This document shows, piece after piece, positions 1 to 9,695 of a stretch of 64,000 nucleotides of DNA. The stretch is taken from contig JAFQEL010000002.1 in NCBI GenBank assembly GCA_017399065.1, positions 39,406 through 103,405 on the forward strand, in the 5' to 3' direction. A program made the translations under genes and the position numbers. Under the pieces are notes generated by a model. That model saw only the letters and a program-made list of their open reading frames with translations, was not told the origin of the DNA and searched no databases. The DNA comes from Clostridia bacterium (GTDB lineage Bacteria; Bacillota; Clostridia; Oscillospirales; Acutalibacteraceae). Position 1 is the stretch's first letter. Each line of letters opens with the position of its first letter.

Positions 1-3000
1 GAAGATGTTGTTGATGGAGATACCGTCAGTAGCGTAAACCTGAGCAGGATTGAAGCCTGTGTAAACAGCGTTGAAGTAGCTGGTAAGTGTACCGGAGTCA
101 GCGATTGTAACAGTGTCACCTGCGTTTTCGTTGAGGTGAGCAAAGATACCGTTCCAACCGTCAAGGTAAACGGGAGCTGCCTCGAGGTTTTCGATAACAG
201 TCTTGTAGTTGTTTACTGCATTGACGTATGTAGTATAGTTGGGGCCGAGGTCCTCGTTTGCAAGTGCAAGGATATTTTCCTTGAATGTGCGTGCAAGAGC
301 GATCTGAGTCGGGCTGTAGACAGATTTCTTTACTGTCTCGAGCTGACCTGCAGCGTTAACTATAACAACGTCAACTGTCTCGTTCTCTTTTTCAAGGAGC
401 ATAGCATCAAGCTGCTCGTTGATTGAAGCATAGCCGCCTGTAATGCCTGAAATAGTGCCGTCGAAGTCGCTTACCTTCTTGTATTCAAGCCTGTAGTAAG
501 CAACAAGGAGGTCGTAAGCAGCCTTGTTGACAGAACCGTCAACGTTTGTTGCGTTGGAGCCCTGGCTGTCTACAAGGAGATCGCCGACAGCCTCAACATT
601 ACCGTAGCCCTGTGTGAAGCCAAGGTAATTGTCGTAGCCCTTGTTACTCTCATAGAGCTTAGCGGCTGTTTCTCTGGCGTTGAAGTACTCTGCCCATGAT
701 TCGGGTGTGTACCAGTCAGCACCGGTGGAGTGATCGCCAAGAACGAAAGAGCCACCTACATAGCTGCCTGTACCGTAGGTATCGTATGTGGGAACCCATG
801 CCTTATTGAGGAGCATGGTAACTGTTGAGTAATCAGCAGCGTTGAGGTTCTCGGTTCTCTGATCGAACAGATCCTTGAACGCATTTACTGCAGTAACGTA
901 GTTCTGGATATTGGTAGCCATGGGCTGTTCTGCATAGCCGTTGATTGCAGAATACCTGGCTGCAATATTTGTTCTGAACTGCTCTTTGTAGTAGTAGTGC
1001 TTCTTGAAGAGAAGAGAATTACCTTCAACAACAGTTCTGTCCTGAGGAACAGTGTAACGCGAGCCGAATACACCGACATACTTGTTACCTATAACTGCAT
1101 TGTAGTAGGCAATGATGTTGTTGATTGATGTGAAATCATTAGCTGCGGGATAAGAAGTTCCTGCAGGAATAAGAACGGGAAGCTCTTGTTCCGGCTTGGA
1201 AGCATCGTACTGTGACATGTCGAGGATATTTTCCTCAGATGTAACAGCACCCAACAGACTGTCACTTACTCTGTAATCCTCCATCGGGCGGAGCACAAGA
1301 GCCTGACGCTTATTGTAGATTTCCTGAGTGATCATGTTGATGATACCCTGAGCCTCAGCAAGACCTGCACCGTCGGGAATGCTTGTTCCGTCAGCCTGCT
1401 TGACTGCGATATATTCAGCCCAGGTGTCAGCTGTGTACCACTGAGCACCGCCTGTGAGAGGGTTGCCGTTTTCGTCAAGGATATTGAAGCCTGCAAGAGC
1501 ATTATATTTTACAGTGCCCTCTTCATACATTGCTTTCTCGCCCTTCTGAATATTGAGCTGGGTGAGATCGGCTACGTTTGTCTTGAGCTTGTCATAGAAG
1601 TAGTCAACGCTTGCAAGCTGCGGGCAGATCTGGCTCTCAACATAGAGAGCGAGAACCCATTTATCGCTTGAATTTGTTGTCTTATATGTGCTGTTTGCGT
1701 CGGAGAGGTTATCCACGTAAGCATCGGCGAAGCCGTAGTGCTCGCCGTCACCGCCCCATGAAGCTTCCGTGTACACGGAAACGTAGTTGGTTACGTTACC
1801 TGCACCGTCAGTTACGGGCACGTTGGATGTGTTGCCTGTGTTGTAGGTGGGGCCTACCTTTGCATCTGTAACAGCATAACCGCCGTTTGTGATATCGGCT
1901 GTAAGGCTGTTATAGCTTGCGGTGAATACGGGAGTATAGTAGTAGCCGTTACCTCTGTCCTGCTTGTTATAGTTAGCATAGTAAGTTACGCCGTCCTCTG
2001 TGTAAGTACCGTCAGCTGAGTAATACTCACCTGCGCGGCGGAACTGAAGACCCTCGTAAGCATCACGTGCTGTATTATAAAGACAGTCAGTGGTATCGGG
2101 AGCAGTTACATTCTTATAAGTATAAGCTGCGGGGTAGATTCTCGGAAGAGAACCGACAACCATTGATTCACTGGGCTTTTTGAGTGTTCTGTCAACGTTC
2201 AGTGAATCGATGAATGCCTTGCGAGTGGATCCGGTGAACATTGCGCTCTGGAGATTTTTCTCGTTTGCGTCGTCACGTGCATCGCTGTCGTTGTTAAAGC
2301 CTGCGTAATCATCACGCATGAACAGAATAGTATCGTCTGTTGAATTATAATAATTAGTAAACTTATCAAATGCTGTGTAGTCTGCGTTCTGCAGTCTGAG
2401 CTTATCCCATGCCTGCTGGATTGCAGCTACATAATCATCGATATAGCCCTGGTAACGGATATCGAGGTGAGCATTGTGAAGGTTGCCGTTTGCATCACTT
2501 GCTGTTTGACCGTTCTTATCAACGTCACCGTAAACAGATGTTCTGTTCTTGATGGTTGTGATAAGGTCGGCTGCATTGTTAGCGAACATCAATCTGTCGT
2601 AAGATTGGCCGACGTAGCGTGAATCGTCACCGGCATTAACCTTGTACTGGATTGTTGTGTAGCTGGAGATATGCTCGTTTGTGCCTGTTACAAGATCTGC
2701 AGATGTGATATCGTTAATAAGATCGTTGAGCGCGCTGTAATCAGCCTCTTTATAGATCGGGTTCTGCCAGAGGCTGTACATAAGGTTATGATCGAAATCA
2801 GCGCCCCAGAGGTTGCCGCAGGCGATATAAGCATCGAATATCTCATTACGCCACTGGCTCCACCATGCGGGATCCATGTCTGCCTCGACAAACATACAGG
2901 AAGGGTCAACAGGTGTTTTGCCTGTAGCACAGTCTATATATGTATGAGCAACTGATCTGTCAACTCTGTTGAAGACAAAGGCAAAGCCCATAATGGAGTT

Positions 3001-6000
3001 ATTCCAGACACTGTTCTTCTTCTCAGCATGGATAATAAGACGGGAATATGTAGCAGTAGCTTCGAAGTCGGAGAGTGTTTTGTTTGCGTCGATGTATGTC
3101 TCCCATACTGCACCATCCTGAAGTGTCATGGAGTTGCCGTTTGCCCAGTTGTTGTTTGCACCGGTTGATGCAAGTGTGAACATACCTGAGGTTGCAACAT
3201 CGGGTGATTTGCTGACATAGTCACCGGAGTAGTTAACCGCTGTGTAGTTGCTTGCATCCCAGTACTTGTATACAGTAGGTTCATTACAATTGTTACTGGA
3301 GGTGGTAGTTACCAGCTTGAATCGCGGCTTCACACTCTGAGCGCCTGTAGCCTGCGGGTCAAAGTAGATGTTAGCAACAACGTATTCATCGGAGTTGTTA
3401 CCGCCGGTGTTAATTGTAGAGTCTGTTGAGTATTCCTTCAGACCGTTCCAGTATGCATCACCGCTGTTGAACTTAGCACGTGTTCTGTCGTTGAAGAACA
3501 GAACTCGGTTTGCAGCACCGTAGCCGGATGAGCTGGGCCACTGATGCTCAGTACCGACTGCCCAGTAAACACCTACTGAACCGTAACGGGTATATTCATT
3601 GGTTGTGCCGTTGACAACGGTTGTGTGGAAGGATGTGCCCTGAACACCGCCGTAAAGTGACATAATACCGGAAACACCACGCGAACTGAGGATGTTATTC
3701 TCCATTGTCAGAGTGTTCTTAATATAGATACTGGTATCGTAGTTAATAACTGCTCTCTGACGGTATGTCTGGTGTATCCACATACCCTCTGTCTTAGGAA
3801 CGCCCTTTACATAGGATGCGGCGTACTGAGTATATGTATCGTTCTTACCGTCGCCGTTTTTGTCCTCGGGCAGGGTATATGAAAGTTTATAATATATTGC
3901 ACCGCCGGCAGAAGCTGTACCGCCTGTGATGGTTGTGGTGTAAGATGTGCCGCTGTTTGTTGTGGAGGTTGTAACAGCGGAGTTAACATTGTCATTACCT
4001 TGGTTAACAACTACACAGCTTACATTTGTTGCACCTGCGGGAACAGTGTAAGTAATTGCACGGTCGGTATAGGGAGCAGCAGTCTGGATTGTTGTGCCGC
4101 TGACATAGATGATGGGCGGAACGTTAATTGAACCAAACTGGCTTGTGCCCTTAAGGAGGTTGCTCTCGTCGGGCTTACCCTTGTTGGAGTTAAGCAGGGC
4201 AACGATAGCATCGTTAAGAGTCTGATGATAATTGTCTATGTTTGTCTGTGTTGTCTTTGTCTGTACGTAGCAGGCAACAGCATTTTTATATGCGCTGATA
4301 TAAGCTTCCCACTGAAGGTCAGTTGCGTTGGGATAATCCGTACGGGAACGGGGGTTCATAAACTCACCCATGGTAAGCTCACGGAGCTCGCCCTTATCGT
4401 AGGTGTGGAACATAAGATAGAACGGAGCAATAGCATAGTTGAGCTGACGGGCACCGTTACTATCCGCACCCCTGACACGGACACCGGTAAACATTGTCAT
4501 ACCAACGTTGTTTAGTGCCAGCGCAGCCGCTTCGGAATCGACTACGAGGGGATAACCTTTAGTCTGACCGGAGAGATTACCGATCTTATTATCATCGTCA
4601 TTATTATGGTTTACGTGAGTTGTACCGAGGCCTGCATATTTCTGCTGGCCTGCGTATGAATCGTAAACGTAAACGGTAGCATCGTCCGCTGTACCGGAGG
4701 ACATTGAATTTTCCTCAGCATCGACAGCTGCGTCATAGGTTGCGTATGCATCGTTCGGGTCGATAGTTGTACCGTTCCAGACAAAGTCCTGGTCGCCGGC
4801 ATAGAAGCCGATACCTGCGGCATAGTGCGTAAAGCCTCTGCCCTGGTTCATCGGCATCCAGAAATCGATACGAACGCCTGTGTCAAGCCTTGAATCGCCT
4901 GCAGCAACCGGCTGGAGAGCAGAGGCATCAAGGTAAATATCGGTCTGGGGTGAATAGTAAATATTACGCCTTGATATAAGCGATGTTTCCTCCACACGTG
5001 AGGGTGACCAGAAATACATGCTGTAGAAGCTGTCACCGTGGTGGTTGACCCACATTGAGTCAACATCAGTACCGGGTGAAGAATAGTTATAGTGGATGTT
5101 GGAGGTAAGACCGCCGGAATTTGTATCAAGATCACGGCCGAAGCTGTATGCGTTGGAACCGGAAAGCGTACTGACATAGTGAAGGTCACAGTAGTTGCTT
5201 GAGTCATTACTTCTTCGCCAGCTGCGGAACCAGTCAGTATAACCAGCAGGCATCTTGATATTTTCAACAGTGGATGAGCTGTAGATTTCGTAAGGCTTAC
5301 CGTCAACGGTGTATACCACCTTGTAGAGGATCGTTTCACCGTCTGTGAGGGCGTTTTCCGTTGAGATCAGATACTTGTGGAGTGTACCCTCAGCTGTTGA
5401 TTCGGTGCCGTTCTCAGTCATTGTAACGGCCGTGCCGCTGCCTGCATTACGTTTTACCGTAAACTCGGTGATTGTAGCATCTTCGGGCAGACAGAAGCTG
5501 ACATTAAGATCCTGCTCATAGTAGTTCTTCGAAACATAGTCAAGAAGTCTGGGCTGTACATAATTACCCTTCTTCTGAACTGCACGGGGGTCATTATTGT
5601 TCTCTGTTGAACCGATGTAGATAGTCTTCGGAGTAGAGAATGTGTTTATGAGCTGAACACCGTTACCGTCGATAGCCTCAATACGGTCAGAAGTAACGTC
5701 TGTAACAGCAGAGCTTGTATAATCGTTGAAGCTCTTTGTTTCACTTCTGAGGTCAACATTACCTGTTGCATCGTCAAGTGTGAACTCCATATAACGGACA
5801 TTGGGGTTACCGTTGTTGTAGTTCTCAGTTGTGAGGGCACCGCCCATAAGGAAACGGAAGCCATTGGCATCGGTAATATCGAATGTGTTAAGATGGTCAT
5901 GACCGAAGCACATACCAAGGAAGTTGCCCGGAGCGAGGAGCGCATTGTAAAGCGCCGTTGTTGCACCTGCACCGAGAGTTGACGGACAGGGAGCTTCACC

Positions 6001-6915
6001 GAGAATGCCTGTGTATGTAAGACCGTCTCTGAACTTCATGTAGCTTGCGTTGAGAAGCGAGCTGTAGTTGCCGTCTGTTGCGGCAGCAACACCGCCGTCA
6101 GTCGGGCCGCAGCTGACCATGGAGTTGTAGATCTCCTGCAGGATAACGTGCTGCATACCGAAAGCGGGAACATAGGCAGAAGCCTGACCTGTTACCTTTG
6201 CCTTGTAGCTGTATGCGGAGCTTGCAAGGGTGTTGTTCATGTTGGTATACCAGTCCACAATCTGCTGGTAAGCTGCATCGTCGTCTCCGCCGGGACGAAG
6301 GTAACCGTCCTCATCGTCACCCTTTGAGTTGAAGAGTGCGATATTGAGCGCAACAGCAGTGTCACCTGAGCTTGCGCTGATGGTAACGTTACCTGCACCG
6401 GGCTCACCGTTAAGGTCAACAGTGCTGAAGTTGTTATCCCAGTCGACATACCAGCTCTGTGCATTGTAGTACTCCCACTGGTCACCGAGGTGGGCGTAAT
6501 CGTACTCATGGTTACCGGGAACGGCAATAACCTTACAGTCTGAACTCATATAAGGTGTGAAGGTGTTGAAAACCGCATTGATAGACGATTTCCACTGAGC
6601 CAGTGTATCCAGCAGGCCGCTGCCGCCCTGAACCTGGTCACCCGAGAGAAGGATGAGGTCAGGATCATACTGCTCAATAGCCATTCTGATGGTTTCTTTC
6701 GTTGTCAGCGCAATGTTCGAGTCACCGTGGTCAGTCTGAATATCAGAAAGCTGAAGGACTTTGAACTTACGTGTCGTGTCATCGAAGTGCAGGCCGAAGT
6801 CAGTCTTCTGCTGACCGGTAAGGGCTGCACTCGCCTCAAAGCCTGTCATAGCTAAAAACGATGCGAGCATCGAAACTACGAGCAGCAATGAGAGAATTTT
6901 CTTCGTTATTCTCAT
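1..6915 (-). CDS. Giant secreted metallophosphoesterase, C-terminus beyond window (partial)
   Basis: One frame is open from an ATG at 6915 to the window edge (2305 codons, no stop). AGGAGG lies 11 nt upstream of the start. Residues 1-30 are a signal peptide (MRITKKILSLLLVVSMLASF). A calcineurin-like phosphoesterase domain follows, with SDIQ near residue 57, GDQ near 91, GNHE near 135 and GHDH near 338. The first motif is D-x-Q rather than D-x-H. The family hydrolyses phosphomono- or diesters with two metals; the substrate here is unknown. Downstream, about 1900 residues are rich in Asn, Thr, Tyr and Gly, with beta-sandwich-like stretches and FIVAR-like helical units (for example LNDAIVALLNSN near residue 900). 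This suggests an extended cell-surface or secreted protein. The anchor, if any, is outside the window. The phosphoesterase call is firm; the nature of the tail is inferred. Confidence 0.85.
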   Translation of the reverse strand, partial: MRITKKILSLLLVVSMLASFLAMTGFEASAALTGQQKTDFGLHFDDTTRKFKVLQLSDIQTDHGDSNIALTTKETIRMAIEQYDPDLILLSGDQVQGGSGLLDTLAQWKSSINAVFNTFTPYMSSDCKVIAVPGNHEYDYAHLGDQWEYYNAQSWYVDWDNNFSTVDLNGEPGAGNVTISASSGDTAVALNIALFNSKGDDEDGYLRPGGDDDAAYQQIVDWYTNMNNTLASSAYSYKAKVTGQASAYVPAFGMQHVILQEIYNSMVSCGPTDGGVAAATDGNYSSLLNASYMKFRDGLTYTGILGEAPCPSTLGAGATTALYNALLAPGNFLGMCFGHDHLNTFDITDANGFRFLMGGALTTENYNNGNPNVRYMEFTLDDATGNVDLRSETKSFNDYTSSAVTDVTSDRIEAIDGNGVQLINTFSTPKTIYIGSTENNNDPRAVQKKGNYVQPRLLDYVSKNYYEQDLNVSFCLPEDATITEFTVKRNAGSGTAVTMTENGTESTAEGTLHKYLISTENALTDGETILYKVVYTVDGKPYEIYSSSTVENIKMPAGYTDWFRSWRRSNDSSNYCDLHYVSTLSGSNAYSFGRDLDTNSGGLTSNIHYNYSSPGTDVDSMWVNHHGDSFYSMYFWSPSRVEETSLISRRNIYYSPQTDIYLDASALQPVAAGDSRLDTGVRIDFWMPMNQGRGFTHYAAGIGFYAGDQDFVWNGTTIDPNDAYATYDAAVDAEENSMSSGTADDATVYVYDSYAGQQKYAGLGTTHVNHNNDDDNKIGNLSGQTKGYPLVVDSEAAALALNNVGMTMFTGVRVRGADSNGARQLNYAIAPFYLMFHTYDKGELRELTMGEFMNPRSRTDYPNATDLQWEAYISAYKNAVACYVQTKTTQTNIDNYHQTLNDAIVALLNSNKGKPDESNLLKGTSQFGSINVPPIIYVSGTTIQTAAPYTDRAITYTVPAGATNVSCVVVNQGNDNVNSAVTTSTTNSGTSYTTTITGGTASAGGAIYYKLSYTLPEDKNGDGKNDTYTQYAASYVKGVPKTEGMWIHQTYRQRAVINYDTSIYIKNTLTMENNILSSRGVSGIMSLYGGVQGTSFHTTVVNGTTNEYTRYGSVGVYWAVGTEHQWPSSSGYGAANRVLFFNDRTRAKFNSGDAYWNGLKEYSTDSTINTGGNNSDEYVVANIYFDPQATGAQSVKPRFKLVTTTSSNNCNEPTVYKYWDASNYTAVNYSGDYVSKSPDVATSGMFTLASTGANNNWANGNSMTLQDGAVWETYIDANKTLSDFEATATYSRLIIHAEKKNSVWNNSIMGFAFVFNRVDRSVAHTYIDCATGKTPVDPSCMFVEADMDPAWWSQWRNEIFDAYIACGNLWGADFDHNLMYSLWQNPIYKEADYSALNDLINDITSADLVTGTNEHISSYTTIQYKVNAGDDSRYVGQSYDRLMFANNAADLITTIKNRTSVYGDVDKNGQTASDANGNLHNAHLDIRYQGYIDDYVAAIQQAWDKLRLQNADYTAFDKFTNYYNSTDDTILFMRDDYAGFNNDSDARDDANEKNLQSAMFTGSTRKAFIDSLNVDRTLKKPSESMVVGSLPRIYPAAYTYKNVTAPDTTDCLYNTARDAYEGLQFRRAGEYYSADGTYTEDGVTYYANYNKQDRGNGYYYTPVFTASYNSLTADITNGGYAVTDAKVGPTYNTGNTSNVPVTDGAGNVTNYVSVYTEASWGGDGEHYGFADAYVDNLSDANSTYKTTNSSDKWVLALYVESQICPQLASVDYFYDKLKTNVADLTQLNIQKGEKAMYEEGTVKYNALAGFNILDENGNPLTGGAQWYTADTWAEYIAVKQADGTSIPDGAGLAEAQGIINMITQEIYNKRQALVLRPMEDYRVSDSLLGAVTSEENILDMSQYDASKPEQELPVLIPAGTSYPAANDFTSINNIIAYYNAVIGNKYVGVFGSRYTVPQDRTVVEGNSLLFKKHYYYKEQFRTNIAARYSAINGYAEQPMATNIQNYVTAVNAFKDLFDQRTENLNAADYSTVTMLLNKAWVPTYDTYGTGSYVGGSFVLGDHSTGADWYTPESWAEYFNARETAAKLYESNKGYDNYLGFTQGYGNVEAVGDLLVDSQGSNATNVDGSVNKAAYDLLVAYYRLEYKKVSDFDGTISGITGGYASINEQLDAMLLEKENETVDVVIVNAAGQLETVKKSVYSPTQIALARTFKENILALANEDLGPNYTTYVNAVNNYKTVIENLEAAPVYLDGWNGIFAHLNENAGDTVTIADSGTLTSYFNAVYTGFNPAQVYATDGISINNIF

Positions 6916-6942
6916 AATCGAAATTTCCTCCTTGTGAGAATA

Positions 6943-7323
6943 TTGGCTCCCTTGCCTAAAGGGAGCTGTCACCGCAGGTGACTGAGGGATTCTTCGGCTC
7001 CACCTAACGGCTTCACCGTAGGGCGGCCATTGGCCGTCCGTCCTGAGGGAGTAGACTTCCCCTCGAGGGGAAGGTGGCGGCACCGCCGCCGGATGAGGTG
7101 TAAACCTCACTGATTATTCCGGTTAAAATTTCGCAGGGACGGTAAATGCGGCAAAACGCCGCATAATGTGTTTTGCTCATTAGCCTTTCAGCTTAACTCA
7201 GACACGCGAGCTGTATTCGTCCGTTTTTTTGAACGTTCCTCTCCACCGTAGGGGCGGCCATTGGCCGTCCGCCTTTGGCTCCCTTGCCTAAAGGGGGCTG
7301 TCACCGCAGGTGACTGAGGGATT
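6943..7323. repeat. Composite palindromic repeat block (families E and D, two copies each)
   Basis: Two copies of a 49-bp unit, 6943-6991 and 7275-7323, begin TTGGCTCCCTTGCCTAAAGG and continue with a GTCACCGCAGGTGAC palindrome; they are nearly identical. Each lies near a GTAGGGCGGCCATTGGCCGTCC-type palindrome (about 7019-7046 and 7242-7274). Between them, about 7050-7098, are the palindromes TTCCCCTCGAGGGGAA and GGCGGCACCGCCGCC. No coding potential is credible here. It sits directly upstream of the giant phosphoesterase start. Confidence 0.8.
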
Positions 7324-7379
7324 TCCTACCCTTCGGCAGATTTTGTATGCTCGCTTTTTGAAAAGCTTTGCAACCATGC

Positions 7380-7465
7380 GGTTGCGAGTAGGGGACACGT
7401 CCCCCGCTCCGACTGAAATTTCGTCCGCTCGGGACGGGAGACCCATCCCCTACGAGAACCTCGCC
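7380..7465. repeat. Inverted pair of family-D palindromes
   Basis: GTAGGGGACACGTCCCC (about 7388-7404) and, in the opposite orientation, GGAGACCCATCCCCTAC (about 7438-7454) resemble the GTAGGGGCG... palindromes elsewhere in the window. The surrounding 7465-7600 is locally GC-rich but shows no ribosome-binding site or conserved protein. Confidence 0.55.
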
Positions 7466-7599
7466 GCTGCCGCCACCGGAAAACTCGGCCGCAGCACCGC
7501 CGCCGACCTGACCGTCGGCATACCGACACCGCGCGCAGCGAAGCCTTACCCGCCTTGTGCTGACTGCCGGCTTTCTTCACCCTGACCAATGTGAAAAAA

Positions 7600-8283
7600 G
7601 CTGCTGTTTTCGCCCCGAAAAGGCAACCGAAATGCCGCTCGTAAACCGCCGCTGAAAAACAGCATTGGACCGAAATTCAACATTTTGTGTATCAAGCCTT
7701 CACAAGACACAAGACACAGTAATATATATAGTGATACGGTTTTACTATAGCAAGTTTTTGGCTCTGTGTCAACATTTTCGGCACATTTTTACCCCAGAAT
7801 TTTCAAACTTTGTGCACACTGCTGAAATCGCTCGCCGCCTGATAGTAAGCAATGCACAAATCACCTTGCGCCCGCTGTAGCAAAAATCACCCGAAAAAGC
7901 CTTGATATCAACCTTTTTTTCACAGCTTCAACCGCCTCAATTCCGCCCCGTTTTTGCCCTCGAAAAAGCTGCTCTCAGCAGCCGTTAAATCGCTTTTTTA
8001 TCTGCGAAAATCACCGCAGAAATCCGCTCTTTTTTACCCCTTTTTTCAGCTCAGAATCCCTTCGTTTTTCACCCGAAAAAACGTACTTTTTACCCCTAAA
8101 ATATGCTCCGAACGCACTAAAACTAAGCACCAAAAAACTGACAAAAACCATAAAATTTACAAAAAGTTAACAATTTAATTCTTTTCGACAATATTAATCA
8201 CGCCGTAACGCTGAACTTTCGCCCGCCCTCGGCTCTCTCTTTCACAAGCACTCCGCAATAACATCGATGTAAATTACTTTGTC
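7600..8283. other. Non-coding AT-rich gap, nothing recognised
   Basis: About 680 bases between two repeat blocks. It is rich in T-runs and A-runs. Short open frames on the plus strand lack ribosome-binding sites and have low-complexity Lys/Phe/Ser composition. I see no RNA gene, promoter pair or repeat that I can support. Confidence 0.5.
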
Positions 8284-8335
8284 AAACCCTCCTTTTGAAA
8301 TAAGGTGGCACGGCGTATGCCGTTACGGAGGATTG
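8284..8335 (-). repeat. Family C palindromic repeat (inverted copy)
   Basis: Reverse-complement copy of the unit seen at 35369, 45257 and 47913. It has a CCTCCTTTT...A-rich hairpin plus a CACGGCGTATGCCGTTACGG arm and ends in GGAGGATTG. It is slightly degenerate relative to the other three. Confidence 0.75.
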
Positions 8336-8337
8336 CG

Positions 8338-8365
8338 TAGGGGCGCCCCCGTGTGGTCGCCCCTT
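8338..8365. repeat. Family D palindrome
   Basis: GTAGGGGCG...CGCCCC short palindromic unit joined directly to the family C copy, as also happens at 35422-35450. Confidence 0.65.
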
Positions 8366-8378
8366 CTGAAAAACATTG

Positions 8379-8407
8379 TTTACAATCCGCACAAAATACT
8401 GTATAAT
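8379..8407 (+). promoter_or_regulatory. Sigma-A promoter for 8444 gene
   Basis: TTTACA at 8379-8384, 17-nt spacer, TATAAT at 8402-8407, followed 36 nt later by the start codon of the deaminase gene. Confidence 0.75.
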
Positions 8408-8443
8408 AATTATTGACAAACTCAACCGAACGGAGGTCATACT

Positions 8444-8941
8444 ATGCCTAAACGTCAGGATTATATTTCTTGGGATGAATATTTTATGGGTATCGCAATG
8501 CTCTCTGCAAAGCGAAGCAAGGACCCTAATACCCAGGTCGGAGCCTGCATTGTCAACCAAAACAACAAAATTATGTCCGTCGGCTACAACGGCTTCCCCC
8601 TCGGCTGCAGCGACGAAGATTTCCCCTGGGAACGCTCGGGCGACAATTACGACACAAAATATCCTTACGTCTGCCACGCCGAGCTTAACGCAATTCTCAA
8701 CAACGCAGGCGGCAACCTCAACGGCTGTAAGATTTATGTCGCTCTCTTCCCCTGCAACGAGTGCGCCAAGGCGATAATTCAGTGCGGCATAAACGAGGTA
8801 ATTTATCTCTCCGACAAATATGCCGACACATGGGGCACCCGCGCCTCCAAGCGTATGCTCACTGCCGCAGGCGTTAAGCTTACAAAGCTCAGGCTCGATC
8901 ACGACGAGCTTACAATAAACTTTAAGGAAGAACTTGTCTGA
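8444..8941 (+). CDS. dCMP deaminase / ComEB-family cytidine deaminase-like protein
   Basis: This 165-aa protein has the zinc-dependent deaminase signature: H78-A79-E80 in CHAELNAI and P103-C104-N105-E106-C107. The N-terminal WDEYFMGIAMLSAKRSKDP stretch is typical of dCMP deaminases and ComEB. Such enzymes convert dCMP to dUMP, feeding thymidylate synthesis. The start is fixed by GGAGG 8 nt upstream and a good promoter at 8379. It overlaps the next gene by one base (TGATG), implying cotranscription. The family assignment is secure. Whether it works in nucleotide metabolism or is a ComEB homologue cannot be decided, since no com genes are adjacent. Confidence 0.93.
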   Translation: MPKRQDYISWDEYFMGIAMLSAKRSKDPNTQVGACIVNQNNKIMSVGYNGFPLGCSDEDFPWERSGDNYDTKYPYVCHAELNAILNNAGGNLNGCKIYVALFPCNECAKAIIQCGINEVIYLSDKYADTWGTRASKRMLTAAGVKLTKLRLDHDELTINFKEELV

Positions 8942-9492
8942 TGCTCGAAAAAAGCAACTACCAACATAACAAACAGGTCGGCGAGCCCTACAGCATCATC
9001 AACGGCCACACCCGTCACCAATCCTCTCAGATGCGTTTCGGCCTGCGCAGCTTCGCACGGGTCGGAAGCGGCGTTGTTGCCGTCTATAATCTTATGATTC
9101 TCCTCAACCGTGCCGTTCCGCTCAGCGATGCCACCCGTGAAATTTACATAAAGGCAAAAACTCCGCTCGGTATTTTCGGCGTGCATCCTTTAAAGGTTTT
9201 CCGCTACTTTTCTTCTCACTATCTGCCCGTAAACCTCGACAGGAATTTTCGCAGCTTCTGTGAAAAATTTGAGCCCGGCTTCTGCGGAATTGTTTTCTGC
9301 TGGACAGGCAGAAAATTCTTTTCGCCAATTCATTCCTTTGCCGTTGAAAATTATAACGGCAAAATTTACATCTACAATCGTATTGCAAATTCACCCAGAC
9401 GTTACGAATATCACAGTGTATCTGCTGTCACCGACCCTAAAAGCTTCATTGTCGGCTATTTTATAAATCGCGATGAATTTGACAGATTTTAG
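8941..9492 (+). CDS. Uncharacterised protein resembling a papain-like/C39-like fold without the usual cysteine
   Basis: This 183-aa protein is translationally coupled to the deaminase (TGA/ATG overlap). It has no signal peptide or membrane segment. The pattern VGSGVVAVYN near residues 41-50 and HSFAVENYNGKIYIYN near residues 131-146 recalls C39-like peptidases, where a GCG(x)IAVYN helix carries the nucleophilic Cys and a later HF[AV]V carries the His. Here a Ser or Gly occupies the expected Cys position, so a catalytically inactive or divergent member is possible. This is a pattern resemblance only; function unknown. Confidence 0.6.
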   Translation: MLEKSNYQHNKQVGEPYSIINGHTRHQSSQMRFGLRSFARVGSGVVAVYNLMILLNRAVPLSDATREIYIKAKTPLGIFGVHPLKVFRYFSSHYLPVNLDRNFRSFCEKFEPGFCGIVFCWTGRKFFSPIHSFAVENYNGKIYIYNRIANSPRRYEYHSVSAVTDPKSFIVGYFINRDEFDRF

Positions 9493-9597
9493 CGTAAATC
9501 CCTTGTTTTTTTCTGAAATTAATTGATTTTGCTTCAAAAACAGCTCCAATTTCGAAATTGTCTTTTCCGAGACTTAAAAAATTCATATTTCAGCAAC

Positions 9598-9640
9598 AAA
9601 AAACCGATGAAAATTTTTGACAAATTTTCATCGGTTTTTT
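9598..9640. terminator. Bidirectional intrinsic terminator
   Basis: Near-perfect inverted repeat AAAAAACCGATGAAAATTT / AAATTTTCATCGGTTTTTT with T-runs on both strands. It lies between the convergent 8941 gene and the sensor kinase. Confidence 0.9.
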
Positions 9641-9695
9641 CACATTTTTACTTGTTTTTTACCCGTTTTTTCTCATTTTTTTACTAAACTTCAAG

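Noticed and set aside
136..6527. Many short open frames on both strands over the first 6.5 kb
   Set aside because: They are shadows of one continuous minus-strand frame with a signal peptide, Shine-Dalgarno and phosphoesterase motifs.
7310..7589. Overlapping plus and minus frames of 87-91 codons in the GC-rich block
   Set aside because: They cross palindromic repeats, have no ribosome-binding site and are Arg/Ala/Pro-rich shadows of GC-rich DNA.
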